Shown: positions 50,604 through 62,700 of the stretch, piece after piece
Layout of the letters: each line of letters begins with the position of its first letter
How positions within the stretch are numbered: the first letter of the stretch is position 1
Made by a program: the position numbers and the translations under genes
Notes under the pieces: generated by a model
The model's database searches: none
What the model was told of the DNA's origin: nothing
Seen by the model: only the letters and a program-made list of their open reading frames with translations
Assembly (NCBI GenBank): GCA_038503075.1
Contig: JBCAML010000016.1
Span: forward strand, 1,178,001-1,242,000
Direction of reading: 5' to 3'
Origin: Gyromitra esculenta
Taxonomy: Eukaryota; Ascomycota; Pezizomycetes; Pezizales; Discinaceae
Length of the DNA stretch: 64,000 nucleotides

Positions 50604-51802
50604 ATGGCGACCTCACGCATAACTGCTATTCTAAGCTCTATCACGAGCGCTCCTCCTGCTACGAACACTTTCCAGTCTACTTTAACCTCAGGAAGTAGTA
50701 GTATCCCCAGCGGGAGTGCAGTAACACCTACCGCGACACCCAAACCCAAGCCCAAGCCAAAGTCCGGTCTAAAGCCCGGAGCGAAGGCCGGTATCGCTAT
50801 CGGCATTGTTATTTTCGTCGCCATCTGCTTTCTCTTACTTTTCATCTTTTTGCGTCGGAGAAAATCTCGACGAAACGCCCATGGCGCTGCTACGCGTCTA
50901 GATAGCCAGAACGCCAGAAATTCGCAGCAGCTGGGCGCGGGAGGATTAAGCGGAAGCGCATTGAAGGCACCAGTTGCTGGCAGTCGAGATGCTTATACGG
51001 ACGAAATACCCACCCCGTGGTACGAACAGCCGAAAGACGACGATGCAATGATTCGGCTTTTTAGAGAGGTTGATGGGCGCCTTACAGATCACGTCCTCAA
51101 CTTTTATGTTGTTGCCGACGACGAGACGTATGATAGCGATCCGCTGCCGAAAGAGCTCCAGCAAGAACTTGAAAAACGGGTGTCAAATGTGGGGTTCTTG
51201 CTTTCGCGACATGAATCGAGGGCGTTTGTCCTCTGTGCTATCCTTGCCGATAGAATCATGAAAGCTGTTGTTGAAGAGATTCAGGTGCCAACCTCGGCGA
51301 ACAGAGGTAGGGTTTATCTTGGACTATTTGTCTCGCGGAGATGAACTAATGCATGTGTATTTGACTGCCATCAGCCCCCAGGAACGGCGCCCAAACTGGT
51401 TCTGGTTCTCACGACTACGAATTCCCAGAAAATATAAAACTCAGTATCACCCAAGCCGCACATGAAGAGACCAAGCCGTTCGCAGTCGGAAAATCGAAAA
51501 CTGATGCACGGTTCCGTAGTTTGGAAGCTGTAGTAAAATGCGCAGGCGACTTCGCCCTTACCATGAAAAGACAGCCAACGAGATTTGAGCTTGTTTGGCC
51601 GCCTTACAGTGCAGGGGGATCCTCAAATACGGCAGTTTTTGATCCTCAGACGATGGAAAGCGTACATAGGGTGCCGAGGGCGGGAGCTTCTGAACCTGAA
51701 ATGGTTCGGGGAACTGTATTTCCTGGACTACAAAAATTTAAGGGTGAACGAGAGTCAAGACAAGGAACAATCTTATCGAAGATCAAAGTTTTTTTGTATT
51801 AA
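50604..51802 (+). CDS. Single-pass membrane protein, fungal, function unknown
   Basis: The CDS is join(50604..51306, 51375..51802), 376 aa. A Ser/Thr/Pro-rich N-terminal part (1-60, ending in KPKPKPKSGLKPGAKAG) precedes one strong membrane helix (62-83, GIAIGIVIFVAICFLLLFIFL). A positive stop, RRRKSRR, follows, so the C-terminal 290 aa should be cytosolic. The cytosolic part begins PTPWYEQPKDDDAMIRLFREVDGRLTDHVLNFYVVAD and continues across the intron. No cleavable signal peptide is obvious, so an upstream exon may be missing. The topology resembles Mid2/WSC-like sensors, but no Cys-rich ectodomain is present. The Ser/Thr-rich segment would be O-mannosylated if luminal. Confidence 0.75.
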
Positions 51803-52166
51803 TAGTATCTCATCTATTGGGGGAGCAAAGCGAGTGGGTTTAGTTAAATCCGTGATATTTAATTTAGGTTCGGGCAGTATATATACGGCTACACGTGTGC
51901 TTTAGAAGCAGTGAGACTAAGAACAAACTTCTTTATTGTATGAATTAGTCCTATCATGCCTTGGTTACTACGAAATGAGTATGCCGCATTTGATGCTACA
52001 CGTAGGTGTAATCTCCCAGTAATAGCCCAAGCAGGTATTTATGTACTCCGAAATAAAAGGAAAAGAACAAGCGAAACAGCCCTCAAGAAGACTCCTCTAA
52101 CCAAAGTCCGAAAGTTACCAATTACAAGCCCAAAAACAATAATAACACATACACATTTAGTAAGTT
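51803..52166. other. Short convergent intergenic region
   Basis: This separates the converging membrane-protein gene and the 353-aa gene. It is AT-rich with no other signal. Confidence 0.6.
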
Positions 52167-53228
52167 TCAAGAGACATTCTTACGCGCCTGCGTCCACTCC
52201 ATCCATTCCTCATCTTGAAATCTTTTTGCATCCATGGCATACTTCTCCTGCAGCGAGACATGCCCATCCGTCGGCCGGGGTTCGTCCCGACTCATATCAA
52301 TAGCCAGGACGCTGGACGGCTCCATCCATGATGTCCGATTATAATTATACGAATGCTTCCTCCTGTTGATATTCGTTCTAGCGCTTTTGTTTTCTCCGAG
52401 TTGAATTTCTTCGTTCAATGGTGTTAGGCCTTGACCCAAGGTATATCCTTCCGCATCGGCGCTGGAGCTTGCTACTTGTGTCTCTTCGTATCTTGGAGGA
52501 GCTGCCGCGCTTGGCTTCCAAATGTTGTCGGCCCCAAGCTCATGCTGCCCCAGACTTGGCGGTAAAGCGCTGTCCCCCTCAAGCTCATAGCTTAACTCTT
52601 GTGAAGCTCCTGAAGCTCCCGAAATTTCGGACTCGAGCTCATGCAACTGGTCCCAATCCCAGCTATTACCCCGTGACATGATCGCCCCTCTAACAGACTG
52701 TGACCTCATAATCGTTCTAGAGCTCATTTCTGCTATGCTTGAGCTACTGAGTTCCGTCCTGCTAGCATCGTCGTGAACAAAGCCAATGAGGGCGCAGCTA
52801 AGTTGGCAAATGAAGGTCGTCATCAAGCCCTGGAGGCTTTGGTTGAAGGCCAGCAGCTTGTTCGTAAGTCGTCGCAGGTCGCCGTTTACGACATTTTGTT
52901 TTCGATGCAATCGTTTGAAGAAGGACTTGCTGTACATTTGCTGGAAGATCTGGTTGAGGGCTGCTTCTATCTGGTCTAGTCTGGTCTTGAATATATGGAG
53001 CCGGCGCTCGTAGTCCCCTACTAAAGCCGGTGGAAGTGAGGAATTTCGAAAGAGCCTCTCAAGATCCTCCAGCGTCTCGCCGATGAAGGAGAATTGCTGC
53101 AGCGCATCTTCGAATTCCTCAGCTGAATCGCCCACTTTCTCTATCATTTGGCGAGCGGTGGAGGCCGACTGAACCATGGTGCCTATGAGGCTGGAGCAGA
53201 CTCTGAAGGAAGCAGAAGGTGCGTCCAT
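52167..53228 (-). CDS. Helical protein resembling N-terminal modules of fungal NLR-type proteins
   Basis: A single-exon 353-aa frame with ATG at 53228. Residues 1-160 are predicted all-helical: MDAPSASFRVCSSLIGTMVQ, AEEFEDALQQFSFIGETLEDLERLF, YERRLHIFKTRLDQIEAALNQIFQQMYSKSFFKRL, and GDLRRLTNKLLAFNQSLQGLM. The pattern resembles the fungal N-terminal domain of STAND/NLR proteins and related regulators (PF17111-like; assignment by eye). The rest is disordered and Ser/Glu-rich and ends in a charged helix (EKYAMDAKRFQDEEWMEW). No NACHT/NB-ARC domain follows, so it is a stand-alone module. The function is unknown; signalling or cell-death roles are only analogies. Confidence 0.72.
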   Translation of the reverse strand: MDAPSASFRVCSSLIGTMVQSASTARQMIEKVGDSAEEFEDALQQFSFIGETLEDLERLFRNSSLPPALVGDYERRLHIFKTRLDQIEAALNQIFQQMYSKSFFKRLHRKQNVVNGDLRRLTNKLLAFNQSLQGLMTTFICQLSCALIGFVHDDASRTELSSSSIAEMSSRTIMRSQSVRGAIMSRGNSWDWDQLHELESEISGASGASQELSYELEGDSALPPSLGQHELGADNIWKPSAAAPPRYEETQVASSSADAEGYTLGQGLTPLNEEIQLGENKSARTNINRRKHSYNYNRTSWMEPSSVLAIDMSRDEPRPTDGHVSLQEKYAMDAKRFQDEEWMEWTQARKNVS

Positions 53229-56200
53229 TTCGTGGGGCCTAGGCAGCTGTAATGGGGGGGAAGAGGCAGAACTTGAGTTTCGATCACGGTTATCGCAGAT
53301 TACGTTCGTTCCACGCGTACCGACCCTAGAATCCGGGGGAGAAGAGTTGGAATTTGAGACACCTCACAAATCGATGGCGAGTACAAGCCACACAGACACC
53401 CGGCAACCTTGCTTAAAATAGAGGATTGCCGTCTACTTACGGTAATATCCTGGTTGGTCGCGGCTCAATTACATCCATGAACACCCAGCAAGCCAGTCGC
53501 TAGTAGCACCGTATATTTTATTGCGTATACCTATCCCACTTGGGTGTTATATATGGCAAGAGATTGCTGTAAGTCGAAGGAACTGGGACCGAGATGATGA
53601 CGACAGCTCCTCTATATATATACTAAAATGTACGGGAAAAAAAAAGATTAAGAAATGTGAACAAGACCATATGAAGCTCAGGGATTGAGACTGCTACCAA
53701 TTTAGAGTTATCGGGGAAGATTCTAGCAGCAAGCTGGCGACAAAACCTGCTTACAGTGCCTATAGTAGTTTTTTGATCTTTTGCTGTAATCTCCAGCCCC
53801 GACTGCCTCCTTGGCTAGCAAAGTAAAAAGCTATCATGTCTATTCAGCCTGTTCTCTCCGAGCTTGAGTTTTTTTGAACTTGCTGGATGATCATGATCTT
53901 AACCCTGCTCGCTATTTCTAAGTTTATACAATTGGAATAGACGGGGGACACAGGCTCAGGCAATCAACGAGAATCCTCAACTGGTTTCCTGCTGCTCAAA
54001 CTGATCTTCTTACTAAAATTATTTAATCATCGTCCACCCGAGTCAGTAGAGACTTTGCGCTTTTGAGCCAGCCCTTGTTTTTGACCAATCGGAAGCTTAT
54101 CTACACCAATCAAATTGCTAGAAATCGAGGCTAGATCTATCTGCGCAAAGTCTCTAGCATATACTACGGGTGTAGAGGCAGATCTGATGATAGGTACCGG
54201 TAGCGGTGCGAGTAATATATACCAATTTCTCTCACCTCTTCACAACTGGGCCTGATGAACATCAACAAACTACACACTGAATCACGAACCAAGTTTGTTT
54301 GTAAGGTTATGAAATTCAATTAAGTTTAAGTCACCCGAGAAAATAGCTACATCGCCATCTGTCATTAGACTTACCCCTACACTCGTAGTGCGTTCCCGAG
54401 TTTCTTGAAATTTGATTGGGGGGGAAGTATTATATTGGTGCAATCTTTACCGGCATAGCGATATGTGGCTGCGATATCAAAACTAAAAGCGCAAAACCCA
54501 CATAACAAAAGCACATCCCCTGAAATATTCTTGTGTAATACAATATCCGTATACAGGTCCCTTGGCATTAATATACCCAATCAAGAAGGATGCCGGAACG
54601 GTACGCTGGCCGAATGTTTTGTGATTGCGAAAAGGTCGAAGCATCATGTCGCTGTGCGGCTATCAAACCCCCACCCCTTACAAGGGTGGCCTGAGGCCTT
54701 TCAGGAGAAAACACTCTGTTCTAGGATTTGGATTGGTAAGCCAATTGCGATCTTCATTGTACTAGCACTATCTTCACTCGACACGTGCGGCAGTTCGCGA
54801 ATTCGGGTTAGGGTTTGTTTATTAATTAACGCTATACTGTAAAGAGTAATGAAAACAGTAGTGGTAGGAGATATAAAAACCAAATACAGCGTAACTATTG
54901 GGACGTGTTAACCAAGACAGTTATATGCCCGAGATGGTAGATCTAGATGCAATACCAAAACAAGAGATTCAATGCACAGCGCTTGACACCATTTGGGGTG
55001 GGACAGTCTAGACAGTTCAAACTTTGAGGTCGAGGATGTCTTAGAGTGCCACATGAAGAGCGTAAAAAGGGTTTCTCCACAAGTTCAACTTTACGCATGC
55101 ACATATATATGTGCTCCTACTAAAGTAGGTACATGTATGTACTAGATTACTCTAATAGAGAAGACTAGCTTAAGGCTCCCCGCCCAGTAAACATTCAAGC
55201 TCTTATTTAAGCCTCAAGAATTGGACAAGGTATATTGATAGGCTCACAAGATGCTTAAATGTTCTAAATATTTTGTTATACAAACAAGTATTTAGTCATG
55301 CAATTTTGCTGCTGTCGATAATAGTTGGTTGATTGTATGTAAAATATTGCAGCACACCCCTAGCTCGATCAATTTAGTTGATTGATTGATTCATCCACCT
55401 GCTTCTGGTTAAGGTAGTCACTAGGGCAGTCACTGTAGATTGATCTCTTGAAGTCTATTGATTGAATCACGATTCGCGGTTCTCTAGTTAGAACCCTAAT
55501 CCCCACGATAGGCTCTAATCCGGAGCAATAATACTTAGTTACCCGATTATTACCTTGATGTCACTACCCACTATCCCATCTCACCTGATCATATATATGT
55601 GAATACTAGGTATCGCGGGGACTCTCTCCGCTAGCCTAGAAATAGGTACTATAGTCAAGGGCTTAGGATCTTGCCTCCTAAATAGTTCTGGGATCATTGG
55701 AAAATTTTATTAATAATCATCGATATCCGTAGTTGGTGGGATGATTGTATAGAAACGTTTGTAATGGTTTTGGTGTAGGTAGGAATTATTTCCGGAGAAA
55801 GAGAGCTAGAAAACAAGCACGCTATGATCATTACAAGGGGGCGATTGGCCCCTAAACACGACTACTCAAGCATCGTATCGCCTAGTAAACGCGGCGGAAG
55901 GTGACCACATGGGGGTTTCAGGTACGAGCACATAGTTTTTTTTACCTTCTAGGATGTCATATATCCCCATCCCATGATCCATCTTCGCATTGTCAGTAAT
56001 AAAGCTTGTTAGGTGAGGGTAACGGATGTAGTATGACCGGTAGGGGGGTAGAAACGAACCCCCGTGGATTTAGATAGGCAGCCGCGTGCACCCTATTCTG
56101 CTCCAATAATAGTTCTGTTGAAAGTACGAGAGCGTCAAAATTATATTTTTATAAAGTAGCTCAACTCTAGTAATTTAACTGCTGCCAACTTATGTTGAAC

Positions 56201-58209
56201 GTGGAACTGCAGTGAGCTGTGTCATGTATCAGCATCGAGCTGGGAGTCTACTATATGTAAACCTTACTATAGGCCTGGGCTTATAGAATACATGTAGTTA
56301 CCGGAAATGGTTTCTTAATATGTACGGGCTCGGTGGAAACTCAGGAAGGAAAAGCACGGATACATTATGGACACGAATATGTAGTATATACGGGGGGATG
56401 CAGAACCTTCCCCTAGCAGACAAGCAATCGTTCTCGTTGGTGCCTAATATTCTAACAGTAATGCTTAAATGCATCCGTATGATAGATTGGTGATTTGGTC
56501 TTCAATGCAATTAGATATCCCTATCCTATCCTAAAATACGCGGGTCTAAGGACCACGATTAATCTGTTTCGAGACAGTTTGATTTCGGAACTAATAGCGG
56601 CAGCAATCTCTTGCAATAGCATGCGACCCTGAGGTTATGCCGATGGACTAGTAGCCATCAGGTTCCATCTAGGCACTACAGTCGGAAATTCTCTTGGGAC
56701 TAGCTTGAGATAGGAGGTTGATATACTAAGGGTGCAGAGCACAGGGTTCGAACTCATATTGTTGGGGTTATTGAACATTTGAGATCTTACTAGGCTCTGC
56801 GGGGCGGAAACTCTCGCCCTGATTCATGAATTGTCACTCGATTTTCGGTGTCCGACTCAGTATTTGCGTTAAGAATATGTAGAAAAGTAGAGATTAAAAT
56901 TTGATTGATTTGTTCGCTAAAGCTCTACAGACTTGAATATAAAGAACACATGCAGATAAGTACAGGAAAACTCTTCAACCCGGACTCTCCTTCTTGTCTC
57001 TAGGGCTCCCTACTAAGGCCTGCCTCCGGTACCTGATTAGAAAGCCCTTTTCCAACAGAGTCAATGACCTAGAAGAATATATATCTTAGTCTCGACTGTA
57101 TTCTTATAGCGAGAGTCTTCCGAGATAGCTAGGTGAATATATGACTAAGAATCTAAATATACACCAGGATAACTACACTACAATGTGAGTCTTGGAGCAC
57201 CAGTACCGGCCCGACGCAAGCAGCCAAACATGCTCCAAGCTGTCTCGCCTGTGTCCGTCGACCATTTGTGTTGTGTTACCTCGATATAAGGCTTCAAGGC
57301 TCAAGTTTGTTCATTCCGTGGGGGCACTATTGGCCATGTGAAACTGGCTAGAAGCCTAGAAGGAATCTAGCTTTTTTGCGTAATGTCTGAATCTTAGACC
57401 TGAAGATTGCGAAAGCAAGCAAATTTGAGAAGTTCCCTGACTTAATCCTTTTTGCCGTACCGCATAGATGTGAACTATCTATGAACTGTTTTGTTCCGCA
57501 GCTATGGAATTTAAATAGCACAAAGAACTAATGTCGCATAATTTATAATAAGTATGTCTTGGGATAGTCCTTGGTTTTCTAGGAGGTATCCATGAGTTCT
57601 CAAGTAGTCCTATGTCATTCATAAAATAGTAGTTAGTACGTCCTCAGTTTCACGTGCTCTTTGAATTACTGAGCACATTTGGCACACTTATCTGAAATTG
57701 AATCAACGAGAAGATATTTCCGTCAGTGAGGGTTGCCTGGTGTACGAAATCAACAACTGAAGTTTCAAAAAAACAGCATACATAGGACTTGGTCGGCCGC
57801 CTATTGCAATTTGAGTTTATTTGCTTCTTAGATTAGTATTTTTTACGCTTTTGGCACATTGATTATAATAGATGCATATGGGTGAATGCTGTATAGGCTA
57901 CTTGCATGCTCAGGTGAGCGCGTTGTCAAAACAAGTTTCACGCCGGCTGATGCAAGATAGATGATTCATATAATTCAACCATTTAGAGATTACTCTGTTG
58001 ATTGCTTTGACCACTTCGGATAAAATCTCTCAATCATATGATTCGTATAAGGTTGAGCTTAAGGGTTGTTCGGAGGTCAGGGCCGTAAACGCCGAGGGGT
58101 AAATCAAAGTGGACGGAAATACGGCTCCTCAGAAGCTATGGTTACACTTCATCGGAATACAGCCAGGCACCACCCGTAGGATTTGAATATAAACGGACAG
58201 TGATGTTTG
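53229..58209. other. 5-kb gene-free AT-rich region
   Basis: No coding sequence, RNA gene or clear repeat could be supported. It contains TACATGTA sites near 55130 and 56289 and a TCACTCGAT motif copy at 56822-56842. No frame longer than 125 codons exists, and none has domain features. Confidence 0.6.
56822..56842 (+). repeat. Copy of dispersed motif ATTCATGAATTGTCACTCGAT
   Basis: It matches the consensus ATCATGAAATATCACTCGAT at most positions, in intergenic DNA. Confidence 0.65.
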
Positions 58210-59082
58210 TCAATCCCCTCTAAATGTCCACCTCCAAATCTCAACACCTTCCCAGTCTTCTGTCTTCCATCCAAATTCTCCAACATCCAGGCACCTTTTA
58301 ATTTTTCCACTCGGAATCTTTTTGCAATCGAATCTCTCTTTTTTCGCTAGATCCAAAGCGTGCTCGATAATCTCTGGATCTCTTCGTTCTAACGCGACCA
58401 ATATTGATGGATACTTCCTCCCTTTCTTTGATTGTATTGATATTGCTTTGATTGTCCTTAGTAATGGAGCAACTAAATCTTGATGGTAGAGTGTGTCTGC
58501 CGTCACAATAAGATCGAAAAGAGGGCTAGTGTTATCATCTGATTGAAGTTCTCGCGGTGCCCTCAACAACGATTCTTGCTTTGGCGCAATAGATTTTTCG
58601 CCCTTCCAATCCCACTCTTCTGGTTCGATAAGCCAATCCAACTCCTTGACTTTAATGTTTCCATACTCCTGTGCTACACCTCCAGCCTCAGCTCCGTCTT
58701 TCCATGCTTTGACGTGGTCCAAATTATCTTTTATATTTTGTCCCAACACCGCATCTATAACGACCTTCAAGTCTGTCGCAACAACGTCAAATCCCAGCAT
58801 AGCCATGGCATGCGCTGTAAGCCCCACACCAGCACCAAGATCAATCGCTTTTGGTCTATTGTTTCCTTTCATGGGGCCACTCGGTCGCGACTTAGATCCA
58901 TACAAATCAAAGAGATATAGCGTCAGAATCTGAGCACCTAGCCATAGTGTGGAACCAGTTGTATTCTGGGTGGTGTCAGATTGCTTCAGTTTTAGAACCA
59001 AAGAAGTCGGAAGAACCGGATAGTGGAGGACGGGCTCGTTTTTCGTTTCGTGGGCCGGAAGGGGTGGGGCACAAGACATCAT
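58210..59082 (-). CDS. METTL21/Efm-type class I protein lysine methyltransferase
   Basis: A single-exon frame; the open frame extends to 59145 but the first ATG is at 59082, giving MMSCAPPLPAHETKNE (290 aa). It shows the family-16 (Methyltransf_16) layout. GSTLWLGAQILTLYL is the pre-motif helix. AIDLGAGVGLTAHAMAMLGF is motif I (SAM-binding GxGxG-like). VVATDLKVVIDAVLGQNIKDN is post-I. FDLIVTADTLYHQDLVAPLLRTI is the motif equivalent to the (D/E)xxY active-site loop. The C-terminal EGVEIWRWTF closes the fold. Relatives methylate lysines in elongation factors and chaperones (METTL21, Efm3/Efm6 of yeast, METTL22). The exact target is not decidable here; Efm6-like is my best guess. Cytosolic or nuclear location is expected. 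Confidence 0.88.
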   Translation of the reverse strand: MMSCAPPLPAHETKNEPVLHYPVLPTSLVLKLKQSDTTQNTTGSTLWLGAQILTLYLFDLYGSKSRPSGPMKGNNRPKAIDLGAGVGLTAHAMAMLGFDVVATDLKVVIDAVLGQNIKDNLDHVKAWKDGAEAGGVAQEYGNIKVKELDWLIEPEEWDWKGEKSIAPKQESLLRAPRELQSDDNTSPLFDLIVTADTLYHQDLVAPLLRTIKAISIQSKKGRKYPSILVALERRDPEIIEHALDLAKKERFDCKKIPSGKIKRCLDVGEFGWKTEDWEGVEIWRWTFRGD

Positions 59083-59520
59083 GAGATTGATGTTATGGTG
59101 TCGTCCTTCGCGATCGTTCAGGAAAGCTTTCTCTTGGCTGATCACTTATGGTGCTGCCGATAAGCAACCTAACCCTTAGCTTCGAATATTGGTGTTTGAA
59201 GGGTTAGGGCTCGCTGTTTTCTAACATGCTCAGTTCCATTCGCAGCTCGGAATCGACAATCCCTCCAGGAGAACGCTAAGCACATATTCTCAAAACTTGC
59301 TTATTACTAAAGTACAATAGCATCTCATAATACCCGACACTTCAGGGCTAAGTTTGTCAGGGAGAAGAAACTCTTCTATGTTCCGACCCGTATGTCATTA
59401 AACATCCGTTACAAAGTGGCCGGCCGTTTAGCAAATGGGCCAGCCCGTTAACAACTACAAACAAATTTTGTAGATGAACTGGCCCACCAACAAAGTAAAA
59501 TTTGTGGATAGCCCGTACCG
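59083..59520. other. Methyltransferase upstream region
   Basis: Promoter and intergenic DNA leading to a MITE. No gene was recognised. Confidence 0.55.
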
Positions 59521-59702
59521 TATATTCTCGAAAATAGAGAAATGGCCCGCGCTGAGACAGTAGGGGGATATCGCTAGCTAGACAGGCGCTGAGTCGCAAG
59601 TTCAACTGGCAGACAGACCCGTTCCGTTCCCTCGGCCAGTAGCCATACAGTACTTCCCTGCTGCCTCAGCCCAAGCCATTCTGTAATTTTCGAGGATATA
59701 TA
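59521..59702. mobile_element. MITE family A, copy 2 (about 182 bp)
   Basis: The left end is TATATTCTCGAAAATAGAGA and the right end is TAATTTTCGAGGATATA. Alignment with the element at 50170-50357 is continuous (AAATGGCCC, GCTGA, AGTTCA, CTCGGCCAGTAG, ACTTCC, CTCAGCCC). It is diverged by substitutions and small gaps, so it is an old insertion. Confidence 0.86.
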
Positions 59703-62700
59703 GTATTTAAAACCGCCAAGGTTTGTGAGCCTACAGCTGGGCCACCGGAAGCTTGAGCTATAAATCTCCATCCAGAACAACTTTTAAACGGACGTTTTTG
59801 GTAAACGAGCTAGAACATATATACATATTTACCGTCTAATCTAATATTCCTTGGGTAGCGCGTACACCTGTATCTTCTAAGATACGCATGGATTTCTAAA
59901 ATACGGTTCAAGGGATACTTCTTTATCTCGATGATAGACTGGTTTAACATCCTGACATATATACTGATATCACAAGATCCACACCTCGCTTTCGAACCTT
60001 TTAGGAAGCTCTACCAGAAGGCGCGTATATACGAGAGGCTTCGAAACCAACGAAAACTAGTCTCTCGTCCAATTTCTACAATTTCCAAGATACGGGGTCT
60101 CACCGACGCGACCTGTATCTGTTGGAGGCGTTGAGTGAATTAGCAAGTGTAACCAAACAAAACGAAAACAAAAATAATAACGACACTCTCATATGCCGTT
60201 CTGCAAGTATCTTACACGCAAATTTCGTTGACATGAATTTTGGGAAAGTATCACGGTATGAAAGTTCGGCATCTCGATAATAAAACCTCCTGGTAGTCCA
60301 ATCAGACCGTGGGTTAGAAACCATGTCACCGATCTAACAATTGAAAATGGCTTGGCGAAAGCTGGAAGCAGTTTTTAGGAAGGTAGGACAGCATTAAAAT
60401 CTTGGTCAGTCAGTATTACGCTGAAATTGGAACTCAGAGCCTCGTAGTTTCTGTCCTGGCCACTGTACGATTCATGCAATTGAGCATGTGCTCATCCTTC
60501 CTGTGATAATAAACCGAAGTCTAGGATTGAAACGCCACTACTCCCGAAACAAAGGCACATCTTCGGTGAGCCCGGGTGGATGAAAAATCCGTCGATCAAA
60601 TTAGCAATACCTGGATCAGGGATATGAGATTTGGGGTCTTATAGACCTGAATAGGTTATATAGGGCGCATAAACCTATCTACCGCCCTACACCATCACAC
60701 TCCGAGTGCTCTTACTATACTTAGTTCTAATTTTGCAAAAAAGTAAATATATGGTCTCGCCGTATATGTGATTCCTCCTTAATACGGCGGCGTGCCAGGG
60801 TCAGCACTTGTACAACCGAACTGTCGGATGAATGAGCGTTTAGGGAAGTGGAAATGGCCCTGATAGGATTTCAGTTTGTCTGGAACCTTTTTGGGCAAGG
60901 TGAGCGACTTAGTGCTATCGCAAAGACTCCTAGAACCCGTGACATATCTGTGTCCGCAATCACTGCTGATATTTCCTGGGGCAATATCACTCGAACCAAA
61001 CCCCCACACTATTACCCCGAAGCTACCACAAGCCAGTGCTGGCACAAAAATACCCACACTAAATCAAGCCCAAGAATCTGGGAATTTTCAGCGACAGTCC
61101 ATTTGAGATGAATAAGGATAATACTAGCATCTGATGGCCACATTCAACCTGTAATGCGTACTACTAGTTCGTTTCCAGCGGGCACGAGATCACAGTGCTG
61201 GTTCATGGGGCCAAATTTACAATTAAAGCCCTCCGAAAATCGAGTAGGTCCTGAGGTTAGATATGTACCACGAGGCTCGAGATGTTGCTAGTACTTGCAA
61301 TCAACGTACGAAGGGAGCTGCTAGCAGAGTAACACAGGCTTAGCATTTTGTGGGACCAGTAAAATATATTAGAGCTTAAAGATCACGATGGATGTGGTTG
61401 TTTTCGCAAGATGTGGCATATAAAATGGTAAGAGTGGAGTCAACCTATTGATGGGGGTTCTCGGTTCTTTCGGATGTACGGGGGCACCCGTGCTCGGGTC
61501 TGGAAGGATAACAACCTCCCGCTCTCTGAACCATGGCCATTGTATCAGTTGTGGAACCTATAGCATTTATACCCTGGTGCAAGGACTCTCGATTAGCGAG
61601 AATACCACTGCCAAATTTTGGAGACCGAAGGGATCGTCTATTAGTAAGCAAATATTAGCTTAAGCTATGTACGACACACCGTTAACATCTCTATTCAGTA
61701 AAAGTAAGCCCCACAGTAAAATCTATACGAGATTCGTTAGGTGAGATAAGTCTGATACTAGAAGGTTTTAAAAATTTCAGTTGGCTAGGCCATCCTACGA
61801 GGAGGGGGCTTAAGACTAATTCTCCAATCGCAACATTAACCATTCTGATAGTCGAAGCGCCCAAAACTAAACCACGAAATCCACAAGTTATAGGGCATTC
61901 GGAGCCCGGCCTGCCTACTGAAGCCCCATTAATTAAATCTATCAGGGTTTCCAGCAAAGATAGGCCCAGTTACCAGTTGTGCCAAGATCTCGGTTACTTG
62001 TTGCAAGGTTCTGCCTCAGCTTTTGGCTAATCACTCAAGAAGTAGTTCCTTTTCAACTACCGGTAACATACTTATGTAGATTGAAGTCGCGCTTTACACC
62101 AATATTTTTTTGATCTTGGCAGCGGCTTGAGCTCGGTCGTATGAGTGTGGTGTGCCTCACAAAATAGGTCACAACATTAGCATTCCTTGCCCTTGGATAC
62201 TAGTGTATATAATTGATATCCTAGATCCTTACTATGGGCCAAAGATCTTAACGTTAAAAAAGCCTTGGCGCAGATTCGGCATCTGCTTCAGGATTCTCGA
62301 CCCTTGATCAGTAAAGATCAACTTCTAGATATACCTAATCTTAGTGCTTGAGAGCGAAGCGTCCTAGTTTATCACGTCCTAGATAGGCTACTAAGAAATT
62401 TCCCGCAAAACCTATAGATGTATCTCTCGCATTCTGTCTAATCAACAACTCAACCTTACTACCTTCTGTCTCAAGAATTGTGACTCTACTATATCTTATT
62501 GGTCGTAAACACCTACTTCAGCTGCCTACATTCGAAATTCTCGCGATGGTAGCTCAAAGCTCATCCACAGGAGCAAAAGAGATGCTTGGCTATATATCAC
62601 AAGGCTTCAAATGAAGAATTAAGAAGCGAAATAATCGTATTTGCCGTCTTGGCCTCTACCACTAAACTCATCATCCACATTTAACTCCACCACCGAGAAG

